This document shows, in pieces, positions 25,727-35,103 of a DNA stretch of 50,886 nucleotides. Under the pieces are notes generated by a model. That model had not been told where the DNA came from and searched no databases. It saw nothing but the letters and a program-made list of their open reading frames with translations. A program made the position numbers and the translations under genes. Each line of letters starts with the position of its first letter. Position 1 is the first letter of the stretch. The DNA lies in NCBI GenBank assembly GCA_002898075.1, contig BDSV01000173.1, forward strand, positions 1 to 50,886, written 5' to 3'. Source of the DNA: a bacterium BMS3Abin03 (GTDB lineage: Bacteria; Bacteroidota; Ignavibacteria; Ignavibacteriales; Ignavibacteriaceae).

Positions 25727-26110
25727 TTAAAAATTGAGTGACTAATCTGCTCTGTTAATTTTTTCACTCTACTAACATTTGAAATTTCTAATTGAACTAA
25801 TTGATATAATTAACCTAAATAATAACCAATAAAACAAAAACCAAAATGTCAATACTACAACAGCTAATTAAAGTTGCTGTTAATCTAAATTCGTGTTAAT
25901 TCGTGAAATTAGTGGCTAAGAACTTCGGATACCTTCGAGTATAGTACAATTTATGATTTATTTTTCAGTTACCTCTCTATTCAAAGAATTCATTTACCAC
26001 GAATTTTCACGAACATTTAATTAATCAAATAAATGGTAAAGTTGTAAGATTAATGGAGCGTTTTTTAATTGACCGAATCTGAGATAATAACTGAAGATGA
26101 AACCAGTGTT
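25727..26110. other. Intergenic region between convergent genes, with inverted CGTGAA repeats
   Basis: This 384-bp space between convergent genes has no gene. AATTCGTGAAATTAGTGG (25898-25915) and CCACGAATTTTCACGAA (25997-26013) are imperfect inverted copies about 80 bases apart. They resemble the phrase at 4815-4841. Confidence 0.5.
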
Positions 26111-26752
26111 TTAGTGTCTTGTTAAATAATACCTCACTCCAAAAGTAAAGTTCATCGTGTTCAGGGCGCTTATCCGGTATGATGCATCACTTCTGGCATA
26201 ATTATACTGTGCTTCAAAAAACGTAGATACATCACCCTCATCCCATAACTTTTCAACAATCATTCCTCCGAAGTAACCCCAGATCGCTTCATTATTCACT
26301 GAAGAAATAACATGCCCTCCTTTAAGTTTAGCATCCTGATTAATTACTGAAAACGATGCACCACCGTTAACACCCAAAGTCCACACTTCTGAAATATAAA
26401 AATTGTATAGCAGCCCGGTATTTAACAGCAGTTGCGAAAATGAAGATGTTACAGGGATAAGTTCATCTGAAAAACCGGTTTGCGAGTTCAGGAATGATGT
26501 GTTGTAAAAAGATTGAAAATTAGACTTTGAAGTGTAAGTGCCTCTCGTGTACAGATAAAGATTTCCCGTAATTGGAAAGCCGAAACTTCCACCGAATGAA
26601 AAAGCTACAGGGCTGTTGGTTCCGCTGCCTGAATTACTAACCTGAGCGGTACCGACCAAACCTGAAATAAAAGTTGAACTCTTTTTATGTTCCTGTGCCG
26701 ATGTGAAAGTTATAGAGACTAAAAATAAAAATGCTAATAATATATTTTTCAT
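26111..26752 (-). CDS. Outer-membrane beta-barrel protein (OmpW/porin-like)
   Basis: The protein has 213 residues from the ATG at 26752; a TTG 36 bases earlier would spoil the signal peptide. MKNILLAFLFLVSITFTSAQ is a signal peptide. The rest alternates polar and hydrophobic residues in short strands rich in Gly, Ser and aromatic residues. It ends with MNFTFGVRYYLTRH, a pattern common for the last strand of small outer-membrane barrels. The function is unknown. It precedes no obvious partner; aroE lies 77 bp upstream on the same strand. Confidence 0.65.
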   Translation of the reverse strand: MKNILLAFLFLVSITFTSAQEHKKSSTFISGLVGTAQVSNSGSGTNSPVAFSFGGSFGFPITGNLYLYTRGTYTSKSNFQSFYNTSFLNSQTGFSDELIPVTSSFSQLLLNTGLLYNFYISEVWTLGVNGGASFSVINQDAKLKGGHVISSVNNEAIWGYFGGMIVEKLWDEGDVSTFFEAQYNYARSDASYRISALNTMNFTFGVRYYLTRH

Positions 26753-26829
26753 TTTCACTGCTTCTTGTTTTGTTGCAGCAACGTACAAATTCTGCTCAGA
26801 TTTTGCAAGAGATAAAATTCTTCATAAAA

Positions 26830-27702
26830 TTATTTAGAAAGGATAAGTTCTAAAGAGCGGGTTACTTTTTGCACCGGTAATTCTTCTCCAGTCCATAATT
26901 CAAATGCTTTAGCCGCCTGACGGACAAGCATGGTCAGCCCTGAAAGCGCCGTAGCACCTGCTTCCGATGCAACTTTTAAAAATTTTGTTTCCCTGGGATT
27001 ATAAACCATATCAAAAACTATCTGATCCTCTGTAAATGATTCTTTTATATCCGTGGGACTATCATCAACTGCAGGATACATACCGATTGCAGATGCATTA
27101 ACAATTAACTTGGAACTATTGAATACATCCACTAAATCCGGCGGGAAGAGTTCTTTTACTTTAATATTTTCAAATTTCATCTTTTCAATAAAGTAATTTG
27201 CAAGGGTATCGCCTCTTTGTTCGGTTCTGTTTATAATAACTATCTCTCCCGGCTTGAAGTGGCGTATAAGAGTAAATACAAGTGCCCTGGCAGCGCCGCC
27301 CGCACCGAGTACACTCACACATTTTCCCGCAATATCATTTTTGAACGGGTTAAGTGTTTCGATAATACCATTTACATCGGTGTTATAACCTTTTAGTTTT
27401 CCCTGTTCATTAACAACGGTATTAATTGCACCTATCATTGCTGCTTCTTCGGAAAGCTCATCGAGGTATTCTATTATTTTTTCCTTGTGAGGTATGGTTA
27501 TATTTAAACCGGTAATACCAAGACTCACAATTCCTTTTAACGCACTTTGAAGATTATCTGTAACTACATCGAAAGGCAGGTAGATGTAATCGAGCCCTTT
27601 AATTTGAAAGGCAACGTTATTTATAAAAGGCGAATAGGAATGCTTTATTGGATGCCCTATTAAGCCGACTAATTTTGTATTTATGTAAAAAGAATTCTTC
27701 AT
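26830..27702 (-). CDS. aroE: Shikimate dehydrogenase (NADP+)
   Basis: This 290-residue enzyme of aromatic amino acid synthesis reduces 3-dehydroshikimate to shikimate. The substrate site is visible in GLIGHPIKHSYSPFINN and NITIPHKEKI (catalytic Lys), with the partner Asp in NTDVNGII. The NADP-binding motif is VLGAGGAARAL near residue 130, followed by IVINRTEQRG. It is slightly longer than the E. coli enzyme but complete. No ribosome binding site is evident. Confidence 0.95.
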   Translation of the reverse strand: MKNSFYINTKLVGLIGHPIKHSYSPFINNVAFQIKGLDYIYLPFDVVTDNLQSALKGIVSLGITGLNITIPHKEKIIEYLDELSEEAAMIGAINTVVNEQGKLKGYNTDVNGIIETLNPFKNDIAGKCVSVLGAGGAARALVFTLIRHFKPGEIVIINRTEQRGDTLANYFIEKMKFENIKVKELFPPDLVDVFNSSKLIVNASAIGMYPAVDDSPTDIKESFTEDQIVFDMVYNPRETKFLKVASEAGATALSGLTMLVRQAAKAFELWTGEELPVQKVTRSLELILSK

Positions 27703-27783
27703 TTTTTAAACCGGGTTAATCAATGATTACTCATAATTTAATGTTAATAAATTTAATCTAAAGAGATGATTTTTCTGAAAGAA

Positions 27784-29199
27784 TTAATTTTCCCCTAAAA
27801 GTTTTTTGAAGAGCTTTGATGATTTTATCTCGGGATATTCATCTGCAAATTCTCTTTGAATATTGGGATCGAGGTTGAATGCTTTTTTAAGACAGGTTAA
27901 AGCATCCTGCGTACGTTTAAGAATAAAATTTACCTTCGCTTTGCTGTACATCGAAGCGGCATCACCGGGTTTAATTCTCAGGCATTCATCAAAAGCATTA
28001 AGAGCATCCAGCCAGTTGCCCATTTCATAATATGTTTCTGCAAGAGTGAACCAAAGCTCATGATTGTCGGGAGTTATTTTCAAGGCAGCAAGGTAGCTGT
28101 AAGTGGATTCCTGCAGCTTGCCAAGCGAATACTCCAGATCGGCTTTGGCATACCATGCTTCAACACTGTTATTAGAAACGGAAATAGCTTTATTAAAATC
28201 TTTAAGTGCAAGATGATATTTCCCTGCCGAATCATAACAATATCCCCTGGCAAGATATGCTTCATAATAATCTTTGTTTATTTTTATTGCCTCGCTATAA
28301 AACTTGATGGCATTACCGGAATCACCCAGCTCTTCGTAAAGGTTGCCGATGTTGTAACATGTAGTATCGTCAAAGTTATCCAATTGATACGCCTTGTGAA
28401 AGCTTTCAAGGGCTTCGGCAATTCTGCCCAGTTCCGCCAATACATTCCCTTTATTAAACCAAGCGCTTGCAAATTCTTCTCTCAGTGATACTGCCAGATC
28501 ATAACTATTAATAGCTTGTTCCGGCTTGTTCATTTTTGCCAGAACTATCCCGCGGTTATACCAGCCGTTGGCGTTATACGGATCGAAATCTAAAAACTTA
28601 TCATAAGCATCAAGTGCTTTTTGATAATCTTTAAGATTTTCATAACAATAACCCAATTCGTAATAAGCTTCTGCATAATGGGGATCCTGCCCTAAAACTT
28701 TTTCAAAGTAAAAAATAGCAGCATCGAAATTCTCTCTTCTCTGGTTGAGAATACCCAGGCTAAAAAGCGCATCTTCATTGGTGGGTTCCGAATTCAGAAT
28801 ATTATTTAACGATTCTTCCGCCTGGTTGAACAGACCGAGATTCTCCTCGGCAGTAGATTTATCAATCAACGCCTCGGTATCACCCGGATTTAGAGATAAC
28901 GCTTTATCGAAACATTTAATCGCTTCTTTATAATTTCCAACCGAATTAAGTAATAAACCTTTTTTCGACCAGTAATCGGAGTTATACGGAGAAATTTCGA
29001 TAAGGTAGTCAACAAAATATAATCCATCTTCCACATAATCATGATCGAGGCATAAATAAATTACATCTTCAATTTTTTCAATTGACCCGTAAATATGGTT
29101 ATTTTCAATTAAAGATCTGCAGGAGCGTATCTCATCTTCAATACTATTTTCATCAGGTTCAAACAAATCATCATTAAAATCAGAATCAAAAAAGGACAT
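27784..29199 (-). CDS. Tetratricopeptide repeat protein
   Basis: The 471-residue protein is made almost wholly of TPR units of 34 residues, about eleven of them from residue 55 to the end. Typical units read AIKCFDKALSLNPGDTEALI and AEAYYELGYCYENLKDYQKA. The N-terminus is acidic (DSDFNDDLFEPDENSIEDEI). There is no signal peptide, so it is probably cytoplasmic and mediates protein contacts. GGAGAA precedes the ATG. Partners are unknown. Confidence 0.9.
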   Translation of the reverse strand: MSFFDSDFNDDLFEPDENSIEDEIRSCRSLIENNHIYGSIEKIEDVIYLCLDHDYVEDGLYFVDYLIEISPYNSDYWSKKGLLLNSVGNYKEAIKCFDKALSLNPGDTEALIDKSTAEENLGLFNQAEESLNNILNSEPTNEDALFSLGILNQRRENFDAAIFYFEKVLGQDPHYAEAYYELGYCYENLKDYQKALDAYDKFLDFDPYNANGWYNRGIVLAKMNKPEQAINSYDLAVSLREEFASAWFNKGNVLAELGRIAEALESFHKAYQLDNFDDTTCYNIGNLYEELGDSGNAIKFYSEAIKINKDYYEAYLARGYCYDSAGKYHLALKDFNKAISVSNNSVEAWYAKADLEYSLGKLQESTYSYLAALKITPDNHELWFTLAETYYEMGNWLDALNAFDECLRIKPGDAASMYSKAKVNFILKRTQDALTCLKKAFNLDPNIQREFADEYPEIKSSKLFKKLLGEN

Positions 29200-29362
29200 T
29201 GAATTCTCCGATTATTACTATATTCAAATAAATGCTGTCACTAATAAAAGATAAATTAGAAACCTTTTCAAGTTTAATATAAAGATTAATTTTAATATTA
29301 TTAAAAAACAAATGCCGTGCCATAGAAGCATGACAATTTTAATCAGGAACCGATGCGTTCAA

Positions 29363-30529
29363 TTAATTTCTGAGAACAGAGGTAACTTTTTCTGCTGCAT
29401 TCTTTAAACTTGTTGCAACTTCAAAGTTCAAACCTGATTTATTCAGAAGCACTCCGGCTTCGATTGCATTAGTACCTTCGAGCCGAACGACAATCGGTAC
29501 TAAAACATTCATCTTTTTTGTTGCATCTATTACACCCTGAGCAACTCTATCGCATCTAACAATTCCGCCAAAGATATTTATTAAAATAGCTTTAACATTC
29601 GGATCGGATAAAATAATTTTAAATCCGTTTGCAACTGTTGTTTTGTTCGCACCGCCCCCGACATCTAAAAAGTTAGCAGGGTCTCCTCCGGCAAGTTTAA
29701 TTATATCCATAGTTGCCATTGCCAGCCCGGCACCGTTAACCATGCAGCCGACGTTTCCGTGCAGCTTAATATAATTCAAACTATATTTTGATGCTTCCAC
29801 TTCGAGGGGGTCTTCCTCGTCCAGGTCGCGATACTCAACAATATCTTTATGCCTGTATAATGCATTATCGTCGAAATTCATTTTTGCATCGAGAGCGAGA
29901 ACGCTTCCATCTTTAGTTACTACAAGCGGATTAATTTCAGCCAGCGATGCATCCGTACCTTCATAAGCTTTATATAAAGCCAATAAAAATTTCACCGCAT
30001 TTTTATGCTGGTCGCCCTTTAGCTGTAAGGAATAAGCTAATTTCCTCGCCTGGTACGGCTGTAATCCCATATCGGGTTCGATAATTTCCTTAACTATTTT
30101 TTCCGGAGTTTCAGCGGCAACTTTTTCTATTTCCACTCCGCCTTCGGTTGAAACCATCATAACATTTTTAGAAGATGCACGGTCGAGAGTAATTCCAACA
30201 TATAATTCGCGCGCAATATCTATTCCTTCCTCAACCAACAATCTTTTTACTGTTCTTCCTTCGGGTCCGGTTTGATGCGTTACCAGAGTCATACCTAACA
30301 TTTTACGCGCTGTTTCCCACACTTCGTGCAGACTCTTTACAACTTTAACACCGCCGCCTTTACCTCTTCCGCCAGCGTGTATTTGAGCTTTAATTACCCA
30401 GACATTTCCGCTTAAATCTTCTTTAGCTACTTTAACAGCTTCTTCAGCAGTAAATGCAACACCGCCGCATGGAACCGCAACATTATACTTTCTTAAAATT
30501 TCTTTAGCTTGATATTCATGAATTTTCAT
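29363..30529 (-). CDS. sucC: Succinate-CoA ligase (ADP-forming) beta subunit
   Basis: The 388-residue beta subunit of succinyl-CoA synthetase (TCA cycle) carries an ATP-grasp domain at the N-terminus ([38 protein letters not shown]). It is followed by LAEINPLVV, the segment [18 protein letters not shown] and FLDVGGGA, and ends with [15 protein letters not shown] and [12 protein letters not shown]. The alpha subunit (sucD) is not adjacent and not in the window. A partial Shine-Dalgarno (AGGG) precedes the ATG. Confidence 0.95.
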   Translation of the reverse strand: MKIHEYQAKEILRKYNVAVPCGGVAFTAEEAVKVAKEDLSGNVWVIKAQIHAGGRGKGGGVKVVKSLHEVWETARKMLGMTLVTHQTGPEGRTVKRLLVEEGIDIARELYVGITLDRASSKNVMMVSTEGGVEIEKVAAETPEKIVKEIIEPDMGLQPYQARKLAYSLQLKGDQHKNAVKFLLALYKAYEGTDASLAEINPLVVTKDGSVLALDAKMNFDDNALYRHKDIVEYRDLDEEDPLEVEASKYSLNYIKLHGNVGCMVNGAGLAMATMDIIKLAGGDPANFLDVGGGANKTTVANGFKIILSDPNVKAILINIFGGIVRCDRVAQGVIDATKKMNVLVPIVVRLEGTNAIEAGVLLNKSGLNFEVATSLKNAAEKVTSVLRN

Positions 30530-30593
30530 TGATTATCCCTGGATTAAATTTATAAACAAATCGGGCTTAAAAAATAATTATGCCCTGCTAAAA

Positions 30594-32144
30594 TTATACT
30601 TTTTCGCTCATTAATTTTGCCTGCATAAACAGCAGCAGGTAATCTCTCCCGCCGGCTTTTGAATCGGTTCCGGACATATTAAACCCGCCGAACGGGTGCC
30701 CGCCAACTAAAGCCCCGGTACATTTTCTGTTGAAATAAAGATTACCTATAAGCAGCTCTTTCTTGGCAGCAGCAATTTTTTTCTTGTTTTTAGTGTAAAC
30801 CGATCCGGTTAAACCGTAGATAGTGTTGTTGGCTATTTTTAAGCTTTGCTCGTAATTATTCGATTTGATAACTGCAAGTACCGGTCCGAATACTTCTTCC
30901 TGGGCTAACCTGTCATTCGGTTTGATATCAATAATTACAGTGGGCTGAATGAAATAACCGTTACCGGGTGCTTTTTTACCGCCGACGAGAAGCTTGCCTT
31001 CTTTCTTTCCTATTTCAATATAATTCAAAATGCTTTTACGTGCTTTCTCATTTATTACCGGTCCCATATATACGTTTTGGTCGGGAGCGCCAACCTGCAG
31101 TTTTTCAACTTCTTCTTTCAACATTTCAACAAACTGACGGTAAACCGATTTATCTACAATTGCCCTTGAGCATGCTGAACATTTCTGCCCCTGGAAACCA
31201 AACGCAGATGTAACAACACCCTGCACAGCAGATTTCAAGTTGCTTTCACTATCAACGATAATACAATCTTTTCCTCCCATTTCTGCAATAACTCTCTTCA
31301 GCCAAATCTGACCCGGCTGCACACGGCTTGCAAGCTCATAAATATACGTACCCACAGCCATCGAACCGGTAAACGTAATAAACCTAACTTTCGGATGCGC
31401 AACGAGTATATCGCCAACTTCGCTGCCGGACCCGGGTAGAAAGTTGATAACACCATCCGGCAGACCGGCTTCTTTCATTATATCATAAAATACTTTTCCC
31501 ATCATTGGCGAATCGCTCGACGGTTTTAATACAACCGTGTTACCGGTAACAACAGCCGCAGATGTCATTCCTACTAAAATTGCAAAGGGAAAATTCCATG
31601 GCGGAATTGATACCCCTACTCCCAACGGAATGTAAACCAATTCGTTCTTTTCACCTTTAACCGGTGTAAGCGGCTGCTTCGATGCATATCTCAGCATTTC
31701 CCTTGCATAGAATTCAAGGAAGTCAATTGCCTCGGCAGTATCGGCATCAGCTTCTGTGTAGTTTTTTCCGGTTTCATAAATCATCCAGGCGTTTATCTCA
31801 AATCTTTTTCTTCTTGCAATAGCAGCAGCTTTAAATAAATAACCTGCTCTTTTTTCTGCAGGAACATATTTCCATTCGCTAAACTTTTTATACGCTGTTT
31901 CTACAGCCCGGTTTGCAATGTCTTTCGTACCTTTGAAAAATTTAGCCACAACAGCACCTTTATCGGCAGGGTTATAAGACACAATTTTATCTTTCGATCT
32001 GAGCTTCTTTCCACCGATCACCATTTCATAAGTTCTGCCTAATTGCTTTTTTACATCTGCGAGCGCTCTCTTTTGTTTTTGAACATTTGATTTTTTCGAA
32101 AAATCTGTTATCGGTTCATTTCTAAACGGCTTAACCTTCATCAT
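30594..32144 (-). CDS. pruA: L-glutamate gamma-semialdehyde (delta-1-pyrroline-5-carboxylate) dehydrogenase
   Basis: The 516-residue NAD-dependent aldehyde dehydrogenase oxidises glutamate semialdehyde to glutamate in proline breakdown. The blocks are PPWNFPFAILVGMTSAA, ITFTGSMAVGTYIYE, VIAEMGGKDCIIVD (active-site Glu) and FGFQGQKCSACSRAIV (active-site Cys), which match the long-form RocA/PruA group. No proline dehydrogenase gene is alongside. AGGAG lies ahead of two adjacent ATG codons, either of which could start. sucC follows on the same strand after 64 bp. Confidence 0.92.
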   Translation of the reverse strand: MMKVKPFRNEPITDFSKKSNVQKQKRALADVKKQLGRTYEMVIGGKKLRSKDKIVSYNPADKGAVVAKFFKGTKDIANRAVETAYKKFSEWKYVPAEKRAGYLFKAAAIARRKRFEINAWMIYETGKNYTEADADTAEAIDFLEFYAREMLRYASKQPLTPVKGEKNELVYIPLGVGVSIPPWNFPFAILVGMTSAAVVTGNTVVLKPSSDSPMMGKVFYDIMKEAGLPDGVINFLPGSGSEVGDILVAHPKVRFITFTGSMAVGTYIYELASRVQPGQIWLKRVIAEMGGKDCIIVDSESNLKSAVQGVVTSAFGFQGQKCSACSRAIVDKSVYRQFVEMLKEEVEKLQVGAPDQNVYMGPVINEKARKSILNYIEIGKKEGKLLVGGKKAPGNGYFIQPTVIIDIKPNDRLAQEEVFGPVLAVIKSNNYEQSLKIANNTIYGLTGSVYTKNKKKIAAAKKELLIGNLYFNRKCTGALVGGHPFGGFNMSGTDSKAGGRDYLLLFMQAKLMSEKV

Positions 32145-32175
32145 TATTTCTCCTGAATATTAATTAAAAATATGC

Positions 32176-32197
32176 TGCAAAAATTAAAGTTTTTGCA
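32176..32197. promoter_or_regulatory. Palindrome in the pruA leader
   Basis: TGCAAAAA and TTTTTGCA are exact inverse arms around a six-base spacer, 32 to 53 bases before the pruA ATG. It could be an operator or a leader hairpin. No regulator is identified. Confidence 0.3.
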
Positions 32198-32336
32198 TCT
32201 GATAAGCAATTTATAGTTGTGTAATAAGTAGTGCTGTAACATATCCGCAAGTTTTCTTTTTTAATTTACGAACACCCATTAACGATTTTTTGATTTGAGA
32301 AGTTTTGAAGAACTAGCAACTAAGAGATTTACTAAC

Positions 32337-32726
32337 GACCCCGAAGGGGTCAAAGGTTAATAGCAAAAAAAAATAAAAGTAAAATTATTATTACAACCAC
32401 AACGTGGTTGAATTAAATGTTAACAAGAGCATTTCTCTTCGATACCTTCGACATCGTTCAGTCATTATGGATTACCATCTTTTTACAAACTTTCGACTGC
32501 TCCGTATTCATTTCTCATTCGTCCCTTGCGGGACTTTTTATTTTCCTGACTTTTCTTCTTTCCCGCCAATAAATTGACGGGCTATTTTCATTTATCCCTG
32601 ACGGGATATTTCCATTTTATTTTTAACTAATAAAAAATGTCCCAAAGGGAAATTCTGTTATTAGCCCAGCGATTCATCGCTGGGTTACAAACAAAACATT
32701 TTAAATATGTGAGTCCCGTTAGGGAC
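32337..32726. repeat. Cluster of eight distinct short hairpins
   Basis: All eight are perfect or nearly perfect. The hairpins are GACCCC-GAA-GGGGTC (32337-32351), CAACCAC-AAC-GTGGTTG (32394-32410), GTCCC-TTGC-GGGAC (32521-32534), CCCG..CGGG with an AAT/ATT inner stem (32562-32581), ATCCC-TGAC-GGGAT (32594-32607), TCCC-AAA-GGGA (32640-32650), CCCAGCGAT-TC-ATCGCTGGG (32665-32684) and GTCCC-GTTA-GGGAC (32713-32726). Most stems contain CCC/GGG. The spacers are AT-rich and show no obvious repeat. Confidence 0.85.
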
Positions 32727-32974
32727 GACTGAATTGAGAATAATATTAAACCATTAAAACACCACAATACGGCTAAAACCAATTCATAACTCTCGACTTT
32801 TGATTTATCGAAAACAGAAATAAATAACATTTCTTCTTTTGATTTTCATTCAATGATGTTATATTAAGTTTTGATAAAAATTACCGGTTAAGCAAGATAT
32901 ACACTTTCCCGGATTTGATGGAGGGTAAACAAATTTTAATTTTTTTTTGAATTTATTATCCAGGAGATAAACAA

Positions 32975-34798
32975 ATGCCTGCATTAAAAATCTGCGACAC
33001 AATTACAGATTTATTTAACTTTCTAACCGAAGAGTATGGGAAGACTACGGATAAAGACCTTTTACGAACAAAGGTTGACGGTAAATATACCGGCATAGGT
33101 TACGAGCAATTTAAAAATGAAACTAATTTGCTCGCATTCGGTTTAGCATCTTTGGGGATTGAGAAAAATGATAAAGTTGCAATAATAGCAGAAAACGGGC
33201 CGGAATGGGTTTATTCTGATATGGCAATACTCTCTCTCGCTGCTGTCGATGTTCCTATTTATCCGTCGTTAACTGCAGCATCTGTAGAATTTATTCTCAA
33301 CAATTCCGAATCAAAAGTAATTATAGTTTCAAACCGTTTACAGTTAATGAAAGTATTAAAAGTAAAAGATAAATGTAAACACCTGAAATTTATAATTGTA
33401 ATGAATGAAAATGATTTTGATACATCCGTTAAAGACCTTTACACATTCAAGCAAGTACAGGATAAGGGAAGAGGATACAGAGACGAACATCCCGCACTGC
33501 TTGAAGAAAGGCGGAAGCAGGTTAAAGGAAACGATCTCTGCACAATCATATACACTTCCGGCACAACCGGCGAACCTAAAGGCGTTATGTTAACTCATCA
33601 TAATATTATGTCGAACGTCAATACCGCCCTTGAAACTTTTCCTATTACAAAAGATGATGTTTTTCTTTCATTCTTACCTCTCTGCCACATCTTTGAAAGA
33701 ATGGCGGGATACTATACTGCTTTTGCATCCGGCAGCACTATATGCTATGCCGAAAGCATTGAGAAAGTTGCTACAAATTTAATTGAAGCTAAACCAACCA
33801 TTATGACAACGGTACCCAGATTGTTTGAAAGGATCTATTCTAAAATTCTCAGAAACGTCGAGAAGCAGTCTGAGAAAAAACAAAAAATATTTTTCTGGTC
33901 TGTTGAAATAGGAAAGCAGTATGCCGAAGCAAAGAAAACCGGTAAAACATCTTTCGGGCTAAGAGCAAAACATAAAATTGCCGATAAATTAGTGTTGAGT
34001 AAAATAAGAGAAAAAACAGGGGGCAACCTAAGGTTCTTTATTTCAGGCGGCGCCGCACTGCCGAGGGAAATGGGTGAATTTTTTGAAGCGCTGGGTATAA
34101 AAATACTTGAAGGTTACGGTCTTACCGAATCATCGCCCGTACTTGCTGCTAACAGGTTCGATGATTATAAATTCGGAACTGTCGGAAAGCCGTTTCCCGA
34201 TGTTGAAATTAAAATCGCACCGGACGGTGAAATTCTCGCCCGTGGACCCAATATAATGCTGGGCTACTTTAAAAATAGGAAAGAAACCGAAGCTACGCTT
34301 AAAGACGGGTGGCTGCATACCGGCGATATTGGGGTTTTTGATGCGGACGGATTTTTAGTAATTACCGACCGGAAGAAACATTTATTTAAAACGTCTGCCG
34401 GTAAATATATTGCTCCTACTCCTATTGAAAACACATTCCTTGCAAGCAAGTACATCGACCAGTTTGTACTTATCGGCGACAGGAAAATGTTTTTAAGTGC
34501 TTTAATCGTTCCTGATTTTGAAGCTGTAAAAGAATACGCCGATTCACATAATATTCCATACACCGACGAAAAGGAACTTGCAAAGAACGATGAGATTTAT
34601 AAGCTTTTAGAAAAAGATATGACCCAGTTTCAGAAAAAATTAGCAAACTACGAACGGGTACGAAAATTTGTTCTTCTAGACAGACCTTTTACCATAGATT
34701 CGGGTGAAATTACCCCGAGCATGAAAATAAAGCGCAAAGTAGTTGAAGAAAGATACGGGAATCTTATCGAGGAAATGTACCGGAAATTTTCTAATTAG
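32975..34798 (+). CDS. Long-chain acyl-CoA synthetase (AMP-forming)
   Basis: The 607-residue adenylate-forming ligase activates fatty acids to acyl-CoA through an acyl-AMP. Visible motifs are IIYTSGTTGEPKGVMLTHHN (AMP/phosphate-binding, near residue 193), FLPLCHIFERM, GYGLTESSPVLA (A5), and HTGDIGVFDADGFLVITDRK with the flexible hinge and C-terminal SAGKYIAPTPIEN. It resembles the FadD15-like long-chain type. AGGAG precedes the ATG. It probably serves the membrane fatty-acid pool. It is monocistronic, facing away from pruA. Confidence 0.92.
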   Translation: MPALKICDTITDLFNFLTEEYGKTTDKDLLRTKVDGKYTGIGYEQFKNETNLLAFGLASLGIEKNDKVAIIAENGPEWVYSDMAILSLAAVDVPIYPSLTAASVEFILNNSESKVIIVSNRLQLMKVLKVKDKCKHLKFIIVMNENDFDTSVKDLYTFKQVQDKGRGYRDEHPALLEERRKQVKGNDLCTIIYTSGTTGEPKGVMLTHHNIMSNVNTALETFPITKDDVFLSFLPLCHIFERMAGYYTAFASGSTICYAESIEKVATNLIEAKPTIMTTVPRLFERIYSKILRNVEKQSEKKQKIFFWSVEIGKQYAEAKKTGKTSFGLRAKHKIADKLVLSKIREKTGGNLRFFISGGAALPREMGEFFEALGIKILEGYGLTESSPVLAANRFDDYKFGTVGKPFPDVEIKIAPDGEILARGPNIMLGYFKNRKETEATLKDGWLHTGDIGVFDADGFLVITDRKKHLFKTSAGKYIAPTPIENTFLASKYIDQFVLIGDRKMFLSALIVPDFEAVKEYADSHNIPYTDEKELAKNDEIYKLLEKDMTQFQKKLANYERVRKFVLLDRPFTIDSGEITPSMKIKRKVVEERYGNLIEEMYRKFSN

Positions 34799-35103
34799 AT
34801 AATTGAGTCATCTCTAAAAAGCAAATACTTTTGAATTATCATTCCTCCCGATTTAACGCATGTGCGTCAACTTAATTGCCCCGACTTTTAAGTCGGGGAA
34901 CTTGTAAGCCCAAGTTAATTATGGCTTTAGCCACAACTCTTTATAATTCAGTTTTGGCTAAAGCCAATAGTCCGTTAGTTAATTTAATCTTTTTCTTAGT
35001 CATCTTTTAGGAAATATTTCTTAAGTTGACGCCTATGCGATTTAGCGGGGAAGGTGTGAATACTTGTTTAGAGTGTATTTACCTTTTTAAAGTGACCTCA
35101 TAA
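34799..35103. other. Intergenic region filled by an inverted-repeat element
   Basis: This 305-bp space between convergent genes has no gene. The element at 34844-35054 occupies most of it. Confidence 0.6.
34844..35054. mobile_element. Inverted-repeat-bounded hairpin element, about 211 bp
   Basis: The two ends are imperfect inverse copies of about 32 bases. The left end contains GATTTAACGCATGTGCGTCA then ACTTAA (34850-34875). The right end is the inverse of TCGCATAGGCGTCAACTTAA (35021-35040), with similar CCTTCCCCG outward. Inside are CCCCGACTT/AAGTCGGGG (34879-34898) and two related self-complementary blocks, GGCTTTAGCC and GGCTAAAGCC. No open frame is present. It may be a miniature transposable element or a structural repeat. 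Confidence 0.6.

Larger units (their letters stand above)
32145..32974. other. 830-bp divergent intergenic region with a hairpin cluster
   Basis: This is the longest gene-free stretch in the window. The first 180 bases serve as pruA leader. The stretch 32337-32726 holds eight short unrelated-looking palindromes (separate entry). The last 100 bases include the fadD-like leader with AGGAG. The 67-codon minus-strand frame at 32627-32830 overlaps the palindromes and is not a credible gene. Confidence 0.75.

Noticed and set aside
32337-32726. Palindromes taken as a CRISPR array, tandem terminators or attC sites
   Set aside because: Stems differ from each other, there are no repeats with spacers, no T-runs follow, and no integrase gene is near.
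32627-32830. Minus-strand frame of 67 codons
   Set aside because: It runs through palindromic repeats, has no recognisable domain and no convincing start.
34844-35054. Element as a tRNA or small structured RNA gene
   Set aside because: No tRNA-type T-loop or anticodon pattern fits; the structure is a set of palindromes bounded by inverted ends.
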